From positions 1 to 64,000 of the forward strand of contig JBASMO010000044.1 of assembly GCA_049656905.1 (NCBI GenBank): DNA of 64,000 bases. The letters run 5' to 3'. The position numbers and the translations under genes were made by a program. The notes below the pieces were generated by a model that was given only the letters and a program-made list of their open reading frames with translations, did not search any database and was not told where the DNA came from. The stretch's first letter is position 1, and each line of letters opens with the position of its first letter. Shown here piece after piece: positions 35,563 to 43,551 of the stretch. This stretch comes from DTU018 sp003444615 (lineage in GTDB: Bacteria > Bacillota > Syntrophomonadia > Syntrophomonadales > Syntrophomonadaceae).

Positions 35563-36633
35563 ATGTCGAACGAATTGATTCAGGCATTGATCGATATAGA
35601 GCAGGAGCGGGGTATACCCAAGGCTGCCCTGATAGATGCGATTAAAGTAGCTTTGAACACCGCCTACAAAAAGAATTTTGGAACAGGCCAAAATGTAAGT
35701 GTTGAATTCAATGAAATAACCGGTGAAGTTAGTGTTTACTCCCAGAAGAAGGTAGTGGACGAAGTTGAGGATCCTCGGTTGGAGATATCTATGGAGGATG
35801 CCCGTGAGTTATACCCGGATTGTAAAGAAGAAGATCTGGTGTATGTTGAGGTTACTCCCACTAACTTTGGCCGCATTGCCGCTCAAACCGCTAAGCAGGT
35901 GGTTATCCAAAAGCTGCGGGAGGCGGAAAGAAGTCTCATATATGAAGAGTATCTAGAACGAGAAGGTGAGATCCTAACCGGTACAATTCAGCGTATAGAA
36001 AACCGGACTATTTTTATAAGCTTGGGCCGTACCGAAGCCATTATGCTCCCACAGGATCAGATTAGTACAGAGAGATACACTGTAGGACAACGAATTAAGG
36101 CATATATTTTTGAAGTTAAAAACACTTCTAAGGGCCCGAATATATTTGTATCCAGGTCTCATCCCAACTTTCTTAAGCGATTGTTTGAAATGGAAGTGCC
36201 AGAGATTTATGATGGTGTGGTAGAAATAAAATCCATAGCCCGGGAAGCTGGGACACGATCCAAAATATCCGTCTATTCACAAGATGATAAAATAGATCCA
36301 GTAGGTGCCTGCGTAGGCCCCAGGGGATTAAGGGTTCAAAATATAGTATCAGAACTGAACGGGGAAAAAATCGATATCATCAAATACGATCGAGACCCCG
36401 AGAGATTCATTGCCAATTCCCTTAGCCCCTCTAAAGTAATGTATGTAGATATTAATGAGGAGGAAAAAATTGCTCGGGTAGTTGTCCCCGATTATCAACT
36501 GTCCTTAGCTATAGGAAAAGAAGGGCAGAATGCCCGCTTGGCTGCCAAGCTAACTGGCTGGAAAGTTGATATTAAGAGTGAGAGTCAAGTGGCTGTCAAC
36601 GAAGGGGCTGATTATTACGATGAAGAAACCTAG
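35563..36633 (+). CDS. nusA: Transcription termination/antitermination factor NusA
   Basis: 356 residues in the usual order: N-terminal RNA-polymerase-binding domain (about 1-125, ending AKQVVIQKLREAER), S1 domain (about 130-200), KH1 (about 225-285, including DPVGACVGPRGLRVQNIVSE) and KH2 (about 300-345, IGKEGQNARLAAKLTGWKVD). There is no C-terminal acidic repeat, as in other Firmicutes. The start ATG 35563 is behind ataaggaggttgaac. Its last 14 bases overlap rnpM. Confidence 0.97.
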   Translation: MSNELIQALIDIEQERGIPKAALIDAIKVALNTAYKKNFGTGQNVSVEFNEITGEVSVYSQKKVVDEVEDPRLEISMEDARELYPDCKEEDLVYVEVTPTNFGRIAAQTAKQVVIQKLREAERSLIYEEYLEREGEILTGTIQRIENRTIFISLGRTEAIMLPQDQISTERYTVGQRIKAYIFEVKNTSKGPNIFVSRSHPNFLKRLFEMEVPEIYDGVVEIKSIAREAGTRSKISVYSQDDKIDPVGACVGPRGLRVQNIVSELNGEKIDIIKYDRDPERFIANSLSPSKVMYVDINEEEKIARVVVPDYQLSLAIGKEGQNARLAAKLTGWKVDIKSESQVAVNEGADYYDEET

Positions 36634-36898
36634 AAAGATACCTCAGCGTATGTGCGTTGGATGTCGGGAGATGCACAATAAGAGAGAGTTGATTCGAATC
36701 GTTAGAACTCCCCAGGAGACTATTGAGGTGGATGCCTCTGGTAAGAAAGCAGGGCGAGGTGCCTACATTTGCCCTAACACTACCTGCTTCAATGAGGCCA
36801 TTAAGGGAAAAAGACTGCAAAAGGCTTTAGAACGAGATATTCCAGATGATGTTTTGGAAAAAATTAAGACACAGATTACAGACCTGACACAGCATTGA
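36620..36898 (+). CDS. rnpM: RNase P modulator RnpM (YlxR family)
   Basis: 92-residue RNA-binding protein of the YlxR (DUF448) family: KIPQRMCVGCREMHNKRELI, GRGAYICPN, and EAIKGKRLQKALER. The paired Cys in CVGC and the Arg-rich strand are typical. In Bacillus the homologue modulates RNase P (family knowledge). ATG 36620 begins the conserved domain and overlaps the nusA stop. An 18-residue extension from 36566 is entirely inside nusA and is unlikely. It overlaps ylxQ by four bases. Confidence 0.93.
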   Translation: MKKPRKIPQRMCVGCREMHNKRELIRIVRTPQETIEVDASGKKAGRGAYICPNTTCFNEAIKGKRLQKALERDIPDDVLEKIKTQITDLTQH

Positions 36899-37257
36899 GG
36901 ATGTGGTTAAACTTGAAAAAAGCATATAACATTATAGGCTTAGCTCAAAAGGCCGGAAAAGTATCAGCGGGAACGCTGGCTGCACAGACCAGTTTAATGC
37001 GCAAACGCGCTTGCCTACTGGTTTTGAGTGCAGATATTTCTAGCTCTACTCGTGATTCGCTGGTGTCTTTATGTAAGCGCCAGAAAATACCTTGGGTGGA
37101 ATTTGGTAACAAGTATGATTTGGGAACTTCAGTAGGTAAAGCCTACCGGGTAGCTTTGACAATCAATGATCCAGGTATGGCTAAAGCGATGATTGATTGT
37201 CTAGATGCTGCGAGAGATGATACTACTAGCACGGGGGTGGTTCAATGGCCAAAATAA
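36895..37257 (+). CDS. ylxQ: L7Ae-family ribosomal protein YlxQ
   Basis: 120 residues with an L7Ae/L30e/Gadd45 fold that binds kink-turn RNA: NIIGLAQKAGKVSAGTLAAQ, RACLLVLSADISSSTRDSL, and KYDLGTSVGKA. Its place between rnpM and infB is conserved across Firmicutes. The start ATG 36895 overlaps the rnpM stop (ATGA); TTG 36913 is an alternative giving MKKAYNIIGLAQ. The 3' end overlaps infB by 13 bases. Confidence 0.92.
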   Translation: MRMWLNLKKAYNIIGLAQKAGKVSAGTLAAQTSLMRKRACLLVLSADISSSTRDSLVSLCKRQKIPWVEFGNKYDLGTSVGKAYRVALTINDPGMAKAMIDCLDAARDDTTSTGVVQWPK

Positions 37258-39830
37258 GAGTGCATGAACTAGCGAAACAAATGGGAATACCGAGTAAACA
37301 GTTGGTAGATATTTTACAAGGGATGGGGCTTAATATTAAAAACCATATGAGTACCTTGGAAGATAACCAGGTGAATTGGGTTAAGAAAAAACTTCATGAA
37401 AGCACTTCTGCCACTGTTAAACCAGAGGAAAAAACCGAAGCAGGCCATAAGCAGGAAGTAGCTCCTGTTGACCAAACTCGTGATTCTCAGGCTAAGCAGC
37501 AACAGAAGCCAAGTACAAAGCATCAACAACAATCTACTGTCCAGAAGCCCTCTTCTGCAAGGCATGTAACCTCAACTGGCACTTCACATCCACCAAAAGA
37601 AGCACAACACAGGGAAGAACGTCCCCGTACTGAGCAGACTCGTTCGGGACCATCTCGTGATCGCGCTCACCAGGAATTACAACGTGGAGCTAAGCAGCAA
37701 CATACTATCTCCCCGCCTGCCCGCGGAGCGCAGCAACCAAGGGGACAGGGTAGGACTGGACAACCTGCCCGTGCTCCGGAACGGGGTGAGCCCCATCCTC
37801 GCGGTCAGCAAACGCCTGTACCAGGAAAAAGGCCTGGGCAAAGTCGTCCCAGTGGTGGCAAACCCCCTCAAACTGGTAAGCGAGTTTCTCAGGAGCAAGG
37901 TAAAGCCCGCTTATCTCCGTCAGCAGTTACCAGTGATGCCAAAAAGAAACCTGGTACTCGCAGACCTGATGAATCAGATAACTGGGCCGCAAAAAGCAAA
38001 GGGAAACCACAACCTAGCCGGGACTTTAGCCGGCCGGTAAAGAAAAAGCATAAGCGTAGAAAAGAAGAAAGTGTTCCGGAATTGCCCAGCTCAATTACCA
38101 TACCCGACTCCATCACTGTACGGGATTTGGCTGAGAAGATGCACCGCAGCCCAGCCGAAATGCTAAAGAAACTGATGGATTTAGGTATAATGGCTACAAT
38201 AAATCAGGAAATAGACTTTGAGACGGCCGAGATTTTGGCTGCATTGTACGAAGTGGCAGTGGAACATGAGGTATCAGTTGAAGAGCGTTTGCTGGAGGAA
38301 ATAGTTGATGATGAAAAAAGCCTTAAGCCTCGACCTCCAGTAGTAACGGTAATGGGTCATGTTGACCATGGTAAGACTTCTCTTCTAGACCGGATACGTA
38401 AAGCTGATGTGGCTTCTGGTGAAGCAGGAGGCATCACCCAACATATAGGTGCCTATCAGGTGAAAGTTAAAGATAATCGCATTACGTTTATAGATACGCC
38501 AGGACATGAAGCGTTTACAGCTATGCGTGCCCGGGGAGCCAATCTTACTGATATCGTAATCTTGGTGGTGGCTGCTGACGACGGAGTAATGCCACAAACC
38601 ATTGAAGCGGTTAATCACATTAAAGCTGCCCAGGTTCCATTTTTGGTGGCAGTTAATAAAATTGACAAACCCACTGCTAATCCGGAACGGGTGATGCAGC
38701 AACTTACTGAATATAATATAGTATCGGAAGAGTGGGGCGGAGACACCATATTCGTACCGGTTTCTGCCAAAACTGGTGAAGGCATTGAACAACTTCTGGA
38801 GATGGTTTTGCTTTTAGCAGAAATGAATGATATAAAGGCTAATGCAGATCGTCCTGCGGAAGGAGTCGTTATTGAAGGGGAACTGGACAAAGGACGTGGA
38901 CCAGTGGCTACCGTGCTGGTACAAAAAGGTACTTTGCGGGTAGGAGATTATCTGATCTGTGGAGTAAATATGGCTAAAGTACGGGCTATGACAGATTATC
39001 GAGGGAGAAAGGTTGAAGAAGCCTTGCCGTCCATGCCGGTGGAAATAATGGGTTGGTCAGACGTTCCCCAAGCAGGCGAGAAGGTGCGGGTTTGCGATGA
39101 AAAACTCGCCAAAGAGATAGCTAGCCTGCGGTTGGCTGAGCGTAAACTTCAGGAACAAAAGCAAAGCAGCCGGGTATCATTAGATGATTTATTCAAACAC
39201 CTGCAGGACGCTGAGGTCAAAGAGCTCAATCTGATAGTCAAGGGAGATGTGCAGGGGTCAGTTGAAGCTCTCACCCAATCTTTAGTTCGCCTCAGTACCG
39301 AAGAGGTAAAAGTGAGTGTCATCCATGCTGGAGTTGGAGCGGTAAGCGAAACTGATGTAATGTTAGCCTCGGCATCCAACGCTATAATCATTGGATTTAA
39401 TGTTCGTCCCGACAGTAAAGCTCGTAAATACGCGGAAGAAGAGAACATCGATGTTCGCTTATACCGGGTCATCTACGAAGCAATAGAAGATGTGAAAAAG
39501 GCCATGTCTGGACTGCTGGAACCAGAATATAAGGAGAAGTATTTGGGCAGAGCCGAAGTTCGGGCATTGTTTAAGGTGCCTAATGTGGGAGTTGTAGCTG
39601 GTTCGTATGTTATTGACGGTAAAATTCTGCGTAATGCGGAAGTGCGAGTGCTTAGAAATGGTGTGGTTGTATACGAAGGACAGCTGTCTTCTTTGAAACG
39701 CTTTAAGGATGATGCCAAAGAAGTTGTTGAAAACTATGAATGTGGTATTGGCATAAAAGACTTCAATGATTTAAAAGAAGGAGATACTATAGAAGCCTAT
39801 ATTCTTGAGGAAGTACCCAGAGAAATTTAA
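37245..39830 (+). CDS. infB: Translation initiation factor IF-2
   Basis: GTPase that places fMet-tRNA on the 30S subunit. The 861 residues begin with an IF2N domain (VHELAKQMGIPSKQLVDIL), then a low-complexity linker of about 220 residues rich in Gln, Pro, Arg and Lys (about 60-275). A second IF2N domain follows (TVRDLAEKMHRSPAEMLKKL), then the G domain with GHVDHGKTSLLD, DTPGHEAF and NKIDKP, and the C-terminal beta-barrels and tRNA-binding domain. ATG 37245 lies behind acgggggtgg inside ylxQ. Confidence 0.97.
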   Translation: MAKIRVHELAKQMGIPSKQLVDILQGMGLNIKNHMSTLEDNQVNWVKKKLHESTSATVKPEEKTEAGHKQEVAPVDQTRDSQAKQQQKPSTKHQQQSTVQKPSSARHVTSTGTSHPPKEAQHREERPRTEQTRSGPSRDRAHQELQRGAKQQHTISPPARGAQQPRGQGRTGQPARAPERGEPHPRGQQTPVPGKRPGQSRPSGGKPPQTGKRVSQEQGKARLSPSAVTSDAKKKPGTRRPDESDNWAAKSKGKPQPSRDFSRPVKKKHKRRKEESVPELPSSITIPDSITVRDLAEKMHRSPAEMLKKLMDLGIMATINQEIDFETAEILAALYEVAVEHEVSVEERLLEEIVDDEKSLKPRPPVVTVMGHVDHGKTSLLDRIRKADVASGEAGGITQHIGAYQVKVKDNRITFIDTPGHEAFTAMRARGANLTDIVILVVAADDGVMPQTIEAVNHIKAAQVPFLVAVNKIDKPTANPERVMQQLTEYNIVSEEWGGDTIFVPVSAKTGEGIEQLLEMVLLLAEMNDIKANADRPAEGVVIEGELDKGRGPVATVLVQKGTLRVGDYLICGVNMAKVRAMTDYRGRKVEEALPSMPVEIMGWSDVPQAGEKVRVCDEKLAKEIASLRLAERKLQEQKQSSRVSLDDLFKHLQDAEVKELNLIVKGDVQGSVEALTQSLVRLSTEEVKVSVIHAGVGAVSETDVMLASASNAIIIGFNVRPDSKARKYAEEENIDVRLYRVIYEAIEDVKKAMSGLLEPEYKEKYLGRAEVRALFKVPNVGVVAGSYVIDGKILRNAEVRVLRNGVVVYEGQLSSLKRFKDDAKEVVENYECGIGIKDFNDLKEGDTIEAYILEEVPREI

Positions 39831-39853
39831 TTTATCAATGGGGGGATATTGGC

Positions 39854-40222
39854 ATGAGTCGACGCAGACAAGAACGTATGGCCGTTGAACTTAAGAAAGT
39901 TTTATCCCGTATTTTACAGGAAGAAATCAAAGATCCTCGTTTGGATTTTTCAGCGGTTTCGGTCAGTCAAGTGGAACTAAGCAATGACTTAAGTCATGCT
40001 CGTGTTTTTATAAGTATTATGGGGGATGATGAAAAACAGCAGGAAACCATGAAAGCATTAGAAAAAGCCCGTGGTTTTATTCGCAGCAGAATTGCTGAGG
40101 AAATTCAAGTACGTCATGTACCCGAGATAGACTTTCGCCTGGACCGGTCCATAGAACATGGAATTCGTATATCTTCTCTTTTAGATAAAATAATGGAGGA
40201 AGGAACGAAGAGTGAAGAATGA
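39854..40222 (+). CDS. rbfA: Ribosome-binding factor A
   Basis: KH-like 30S maturation factor, 122 residues: RRQERMAVELKKVLSRILQE, IKDPRLDFSAVSVSQVELSN, DLSHARVFIS and VPEIDFRLDRSIEHGIRI. ATG 39854 follows atggggggatattggc. The stop codon overlaps the nrnA start by four bases. Confidence 0.96.
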   Translation: MSRRRQERMAVELKKVLSRILQEEIKDPRLDFSAVSVSQVELSNDLSHARVFISIMGDDEKQQETMKALEKARGFIRSRIAEEIQVRHVPEIDFRLDRSIEHGIRISSLLDKIMEEGTKSEE

Positions 40223-41184
40223 ATACCCTGTCAGACATAGCATCAGTTATTAAAAAGACTCCGGCTTGGGTTTTGGTAGGGCATGTGATCCCTGACGGTG
40301 ATTGTATTGGTTCACTGTTAGGGCTTTATTGGGGGCTTCGTTCCTTTGGAAAACGAGTGGTCATGGGGTTGGAAGATCCGGTTCCCCCCATTTATCATTA
40401 CTTGCCGGGCAGTGATAAGCTAACCCCTTTATCTTCCGTCAGCGACGTGCCGTCAGCTACAATTTTTTTGGACTGTTCTGATGAGGAAAGGGTTGGGGAG
40501 GAAACACTTGGCCAGCTTAGCAACCGGTCTATTACTATTAATATTGATCATCACGCTACTAATCCCGCATACGGAGATTATAATTATATTGACAGTCAGG
40601 CGGCGGCTACAGCGGAATTAGTTTATTACCTGCTAAAAGAATTGAATGTAGTGATTACTCCGAAAATAGCTGAATGTTTGTTTGCAGGCTTAGTAATGGA
40701 CTCAGGACGTTTTATGTACAGCAGTACTCGTCCAGAAACCCTAGAGATAGCTGCCGAGCTTTTAAGGAGCGGGGTTGATATCGAAAAAACGCGTATCCAA
40801 TTATTTGAGTCCAAACCCCTTGAGGAGGTTCTGCTCTTATCTAAAGCCCTGCAAAATCTGAACTGGAACGAATCAGGGCGAATAGCCTGGATGACTTTGT
40901 CCTACCAGGATGTGGCTCAGATCGGGGCCTTAAATTTGCACCCGGAAGGCATAATTAATTACACCCGGTCTATAGCCGGTGTAGAAGTAGGATTACTTAT
41001 TCGCGAGATTAGCCCGGGAGTCTGCAAAATAGGTTTTCGTTCCAAAGGCAGGGTTGATGTAGCTAGTATAGCAGCTCTTCTAGGAGGAGGAGGACACCGG
41101 CAGGCTGCTGGAGCGAGGCAGGAAGGCAGCCTGGAACAGGTGACTCAAAAAGTTGTGCAAATGGTCGAGGAAGTGGTTGGCTAA
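40219..41184 (+). CDS. nrnA: Bifunctional oligoribonuclease / pAp phosphatase NrnA (DHH family)
   Basis: 321 residues with DHH-family motifs: GHVIPDGDCIGSLLGL (motif I), FLDCSDEERVG (motif II), NIDHHATNPAYGD (the DHH motif) and FAGLVMDSGRFMYSSTRPET. The C-terminal DHHA1 domain ends in LGGGGHRQAAGA. It degrades nanoRNA and dephosphorylates pAp (family knowledge), and takes the usual place between rbfA and truB. It ends directly before truB. Confidence 0.94.
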   Translation: MNTLSDIASVIKKTPAWVLVGHVIPDGDCIGSLLGLYWGLRSFGKRVVMGLEDPVPPIYHYLPGSDKLTPLSSVSDVPSATIFLDCSDEERVGEETLGQLSNRSITINIDHHATNPAYGDYNYIDSQAAATAELVYYLLKELNVVITPKIAECLFAGLVMDSGRFMYSSTRPETLEIAAELLRSGVDIEKTRIQLFESKPLEEVLLLSKALQNLNWNESGRIAWMTLSYQDVAQIGALNLHPEGIINYTRSIAGVEVGLLIREISPGVCKIGFRSKGRVDVASIAALLGGGGHRQAAGARQEGSLEQVTQKVVQMVEEVVG

Positions 41185-42078
41185 ATGCACGGTTTCTTGA
41201 ACATCAATAAACCTGCCGGGATGACATCCTTTGATGTTATTCGCAAACTCAAACCGCGTTTACCAAAACGTACCCGTATAGGGCATTTAGGAACCCTTGA
41301 CCCTATGGCAACGGGGGTTCTTCCTATAGCTATTGGACAAGCTACTCGAATAATTCCCTATGTGGAGGGCGGTGACAAGGAATATATAGCCAGTATGACA
41401 CTGGGAGGAGTGTCGGATACTCAGGATGCTTGGGGAGAAATAACTTACAACCAGCCAGTTAATATAAGTCGTGAACAGCTTGAAGCTGTAATACCGTCAT
41501 TTCAGGGGAAAATATGGCAGGAGCCGCCTATGTATTCAGCTGTTCATCATCAAGGAGTTCGCCTGTATGAGCTGGCTCGGCAAGGTCAGACTGTGGAAAG
41601 GAAAAAACGTTGTATAGAAATTAAGACTTTAGAACTGCTGCAGTTTGATGATAGAGTCAGTCAGCCCACTGCTGATCTTAAAGTGATATGTTCACCAGGT
41701 ACTTATATACGCACTTTATGTCATGATATCGGCCAACAGTTGGGTACGGGCGCTTTCTTATCTGCCCTGACCAGAACACGTTCTGGCAATTTTTTATTGT
41801 CGCAAGCTGTAGATTTAGAAATTATTATTGAAAACTGGTCGGATAGCCTATTGCTTCCCATGGACTATCCATTGCAAGACTGGCCTTATCTAATATTACG
41901 TACCGCTGAGCAAATAAAGGCTCTGCAAAATGGTCAAACCATTCATGTTTCAGGTAAAATTCCGGCAGGTTTGCTTAGAGTTTATCAGCCTAATGAAAAG
42001 CTACTAGCCATTACCAAAGTATACTATGATGGTAACAGGTGCAGCCTTAAACCAGAACGAGTTTTTCATAATCAGTGA
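41185..42078 (+). CDS. truB: tRNA pseudouridine(55) synthase TruB
   Basis: 297-residue enzyme making psi-55 in the T loop. Signature segments are GFLNINKPAGMTSFDVIRKL, then RIGHLGTLDPMATGVLPIAI with the catalytic Asp in LDPMATG, WQEPPMYSAVHHQGVRLYEL, and CSPGTYIRTLCHDIGQQLG. ATG 41185 is the base after the nrnA stop. The SD is weak (gaagtggttgg), consistent with coupling. Confidence 0.96.
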   Translation: MHGFLNINKPAGMTSFDVIRKLKPRLPKRTRIGHLGTLDPMATGVLPIAIGQATRIIPYVEGGDKEYIASMTLGGVSDTQDAWGEITYNQPVNISREQLEAVIPSFQGKIWQEPPMYSAVHHQGVRLYELARQGQTVERKKRCIEIKTLELLQFDDRVSQPTADLKVICSPGTYIRTLCHDIGQQLGTGAFLSALTRTRSGNFLLSQAVDLEIIIENWSDSLLLPMDYPLQDWPYLILRTAEQIKALQNGQTIHVSGKIPAGLLRVYQPNEKLLAITKVYYDGNRCSLKPERVFHNQ

Positions 42079-42096
42079 TTAAAGGAGCGGCATTAT

Positions 42097-43029
42097 ATGA
42101 AACTGATTCGAGATATTGAACACTACCAGCCATCGGGACCACTTTGTCTTGCTTTAGGCAATTTTGACGGAGTACATTTGGGGCACCAGCAGTTAATTAA
42201 AGAATGTGTGGATTTCGCCGCTATAAATAAAGGTACTGCGGCGGCTTACATATTTGATCCCCATCCCGCTCGAGTTATTAAACCATCCAAGGCTCCTAAG
42301 CTTTTAGTCACTGCTGAACGAAAGGCTGAAATCCTGGAGTCCTTGGGACTGGATTTACTTATCTATGCACCCTTTACTCAAGAAGTGGCCAAGTGTGCTC
42401 CGGAAGAGTTTGTACGTTATATATTAGTGGAAAAACTCAACGTGCAGCAGGTAGTAGTGGGCTTCAATTATTCCTTTGGCTTTCGTGGTGCAGGGACTCC
42501 CGAATTACTTAACCATTTAGGTAATAAATATGGTTTTAAGACTAAAATCATTGAACCAGTAGAAATAGATGGCCAGGTAATATCCAGCAGTGCTATTCGC
42601 CAAGCAATAGAACTGGGTAAAATTGAGCAGGCGGCAGCAATGTTGGGATGTTATCCTGCTTTATCAGGATTAGTTGTTAAGGGAGAGCAAAGAGGAAAAA
42701 GTATAGGTTTCCCAACTGCCAATTTATTGGTAGACCCGGAAATAACTATTCCTGGTACCGGTGTTTATGCTGCTATTGCTAAGGTAGATAACCGTATGAT
42801 CAAGGCAGTGGTCAATATTGGTAGTAAACCTACCTTTCATGAAAAATATCCTACTACTGTAGAAGCGCATTTAATTGATTTTCAGCAGGATATATATGAT
42901 AAAGAACTACAACTCACCTTTTTGAAAAAAATTCGTGATGAACGTAGATTTGCTGGAGTTGATGAATTAGTTGACCAAATAAAAAAGGATCGGGATGCAG
43001 CAGATAGAATTGCAGTACTGCCGGTATAG
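42097..43029 (+). CDS. ribF: Bifunctional riboflavin kinase / FAD synthetase
   Basis: 310 residues. The N-terminal nucleotidyltransferase domain shows LALGNFDGVHLGHQQLIKEC and SSSAIRQAIELG. The C-terminal flavokinase domain shows GEQRGKSIGFPTANL, VYAAIAKVDN and NIGSKPTF. It converts riboflavin to FMN and FAD. ATG 42097 follows taaaggagcgg. It is the last gene of the nusA-truB-ribF run. rpsO has its own promoter downstream. Confidence 0.95.
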   Translation: MKLIRDIEHYQPSGPLCLALGNFDGVHLGHQQLIKECVDFAAINKGTAAAYIFDPHPARVIKPSKAPKLLVTAERKAEILESLGLDLLIYAPFTQEVAKCAPEEFVRYILVEKLNVQQVVVGFNYSFGFRGAGTPELLNHLGNKYGFKTKIIEPVEIDGQVISSSAIRQAIELGKIEQAAAMLGCYPALSGLVVKGEQRGKSIGFPTANLLVDPEITIPGTGVYAAIAKVDNRMIKAVVNIGSKPTFHEKYPTTVEAHLIDFQQDIYDKELQLTFLKKIRDERRFAGVDELVDQIKKDRDAADRIAVLPV

Positions 43030-43038
43030 ATACTTGCG

Positions 43039-43067
43039 TTTACAATTTATTTCCGCTGTGCTAAAAT
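43039..43067 (+). promoter_or_regulatory. Sigma-A promoter for rpsO
   Basis: TTTACA (43039-43044), a 17-base spacer and TAAAAT (43062-43067), with an extended -10 TG at 43059-43060. This gives a leader of about 155 bases ahead of rpsO. Confidence 0.6.
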
Positions 43068-43156
43068 CTATCTTGGTGCCCGCCCAATGTCCTGTATAAA
43101 GAAAACTATTTATGGAAAGACATATTAAAAAGGATATTTAGTGTAAATCCCGGTAA

Positions 43157-43203
43157 CCACAGGCTCAGGAAAACGATTCACCGACGTTTTGCTTGGTCTG
43201 TGG
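43157..43203 (+). promoter_or_regulatory. Structured rpsO leader (candidate S15 autoregulatory RNA)
   Basis: ccacag (43157-43162) pairs with ctgtgg (43198-43203), enclosing an inner stem aaaacg (43170-43175) / cgtttt (43185-43190). It lies just before the rpsO SD. S15 represses its own synthesis through leader RNA in several bacteria, using structurally different elements. Which class, if any, applies here cannot be decided by eye. Confidence 0.45.
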
Positions 43204-43229
43204 CGATTTATTAGAAGGAGGTGAGTTAC

Positions 43230-43499
43230 ATGGCTCTGTCTCAGTCACGGAAAGAGGAAATCATTAAAGCCTTCCAGATTCATGAGAATGATACTGGATC
43301 TCCCGAAGTTCAGATTGCTATCTTAACTGAACGCATAAATTATCTCAATGAACATCTGAAGCAAAACAAAAAAGATTTCCACTCCCGCCGGGGGCTGTTA
43401 AAGATGGTTGGACAGAGGCGTTCCCTTCTTGACTATTTGAAGAAGAAGGACTTCGAACGCTATCGGAGCATCGTAACTAAACTTGGGTTACGCAGGTAA
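43230..43499 (+). CDS. rpsO: 30S ribosomal protein S15
   Basis: 89 residues, the universal length, reading MALSQSRKEEIIKAFQIHEN, DTGSPEVQIAILTERI, HFKEHKKDFHSRRGLL-like (here HLKQNKKDFHSRRGLL), QRRSLLDYLKK and YRSIVTKLGLRR. ATG 43230 with aaggaggtgag upstream is correct; the GTG at 43221 would add three residues over the SD. It is followed by a hairpin and pnp, the classical rpsO-pnp pair. Confidence 0.97.
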   Translation: MALSQSRKEEIIKAFQIHENDTGSPEVQIAILTERINYLNEHLKQNKKDFHSRRGLLKMVGQRRSLLDYLKKKDFERYRSIVTKLGLRR

Positions 43500-43518
43500 A
43501 GAGCGGCTTTCCGCTCTT
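43499..43518 (+). terminator. Hairpin between rpsO and pnp
   Basis: aagagcgg and ccgctctt pair perfectly around cttt, starting at the rpsO stop. The tail taactttatt is only moderately T-rich, so it may act as a partial terminator or an RNase processing site, as in other rpsO-pnp operons. Confidence 0.55.
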
Positions 43519-43551
43519 TAACTTTATTCATTTAGAAAGGAGGAATAACTT

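Noticed and set aside
37657..38040. 127-codon plus-strand ORF inside infB
   Set aside because: It is a frame shadow of the low-complexity Gln/Pro/Arg linker of IF-2. It has no SD and no recognisable domain.
38385..38792. 135-codon minus-strand ORF opposite the IF-2 G domain
   Set aside because: It is antisense to one of the most conserved parts of infB. The composition is shadow-like.
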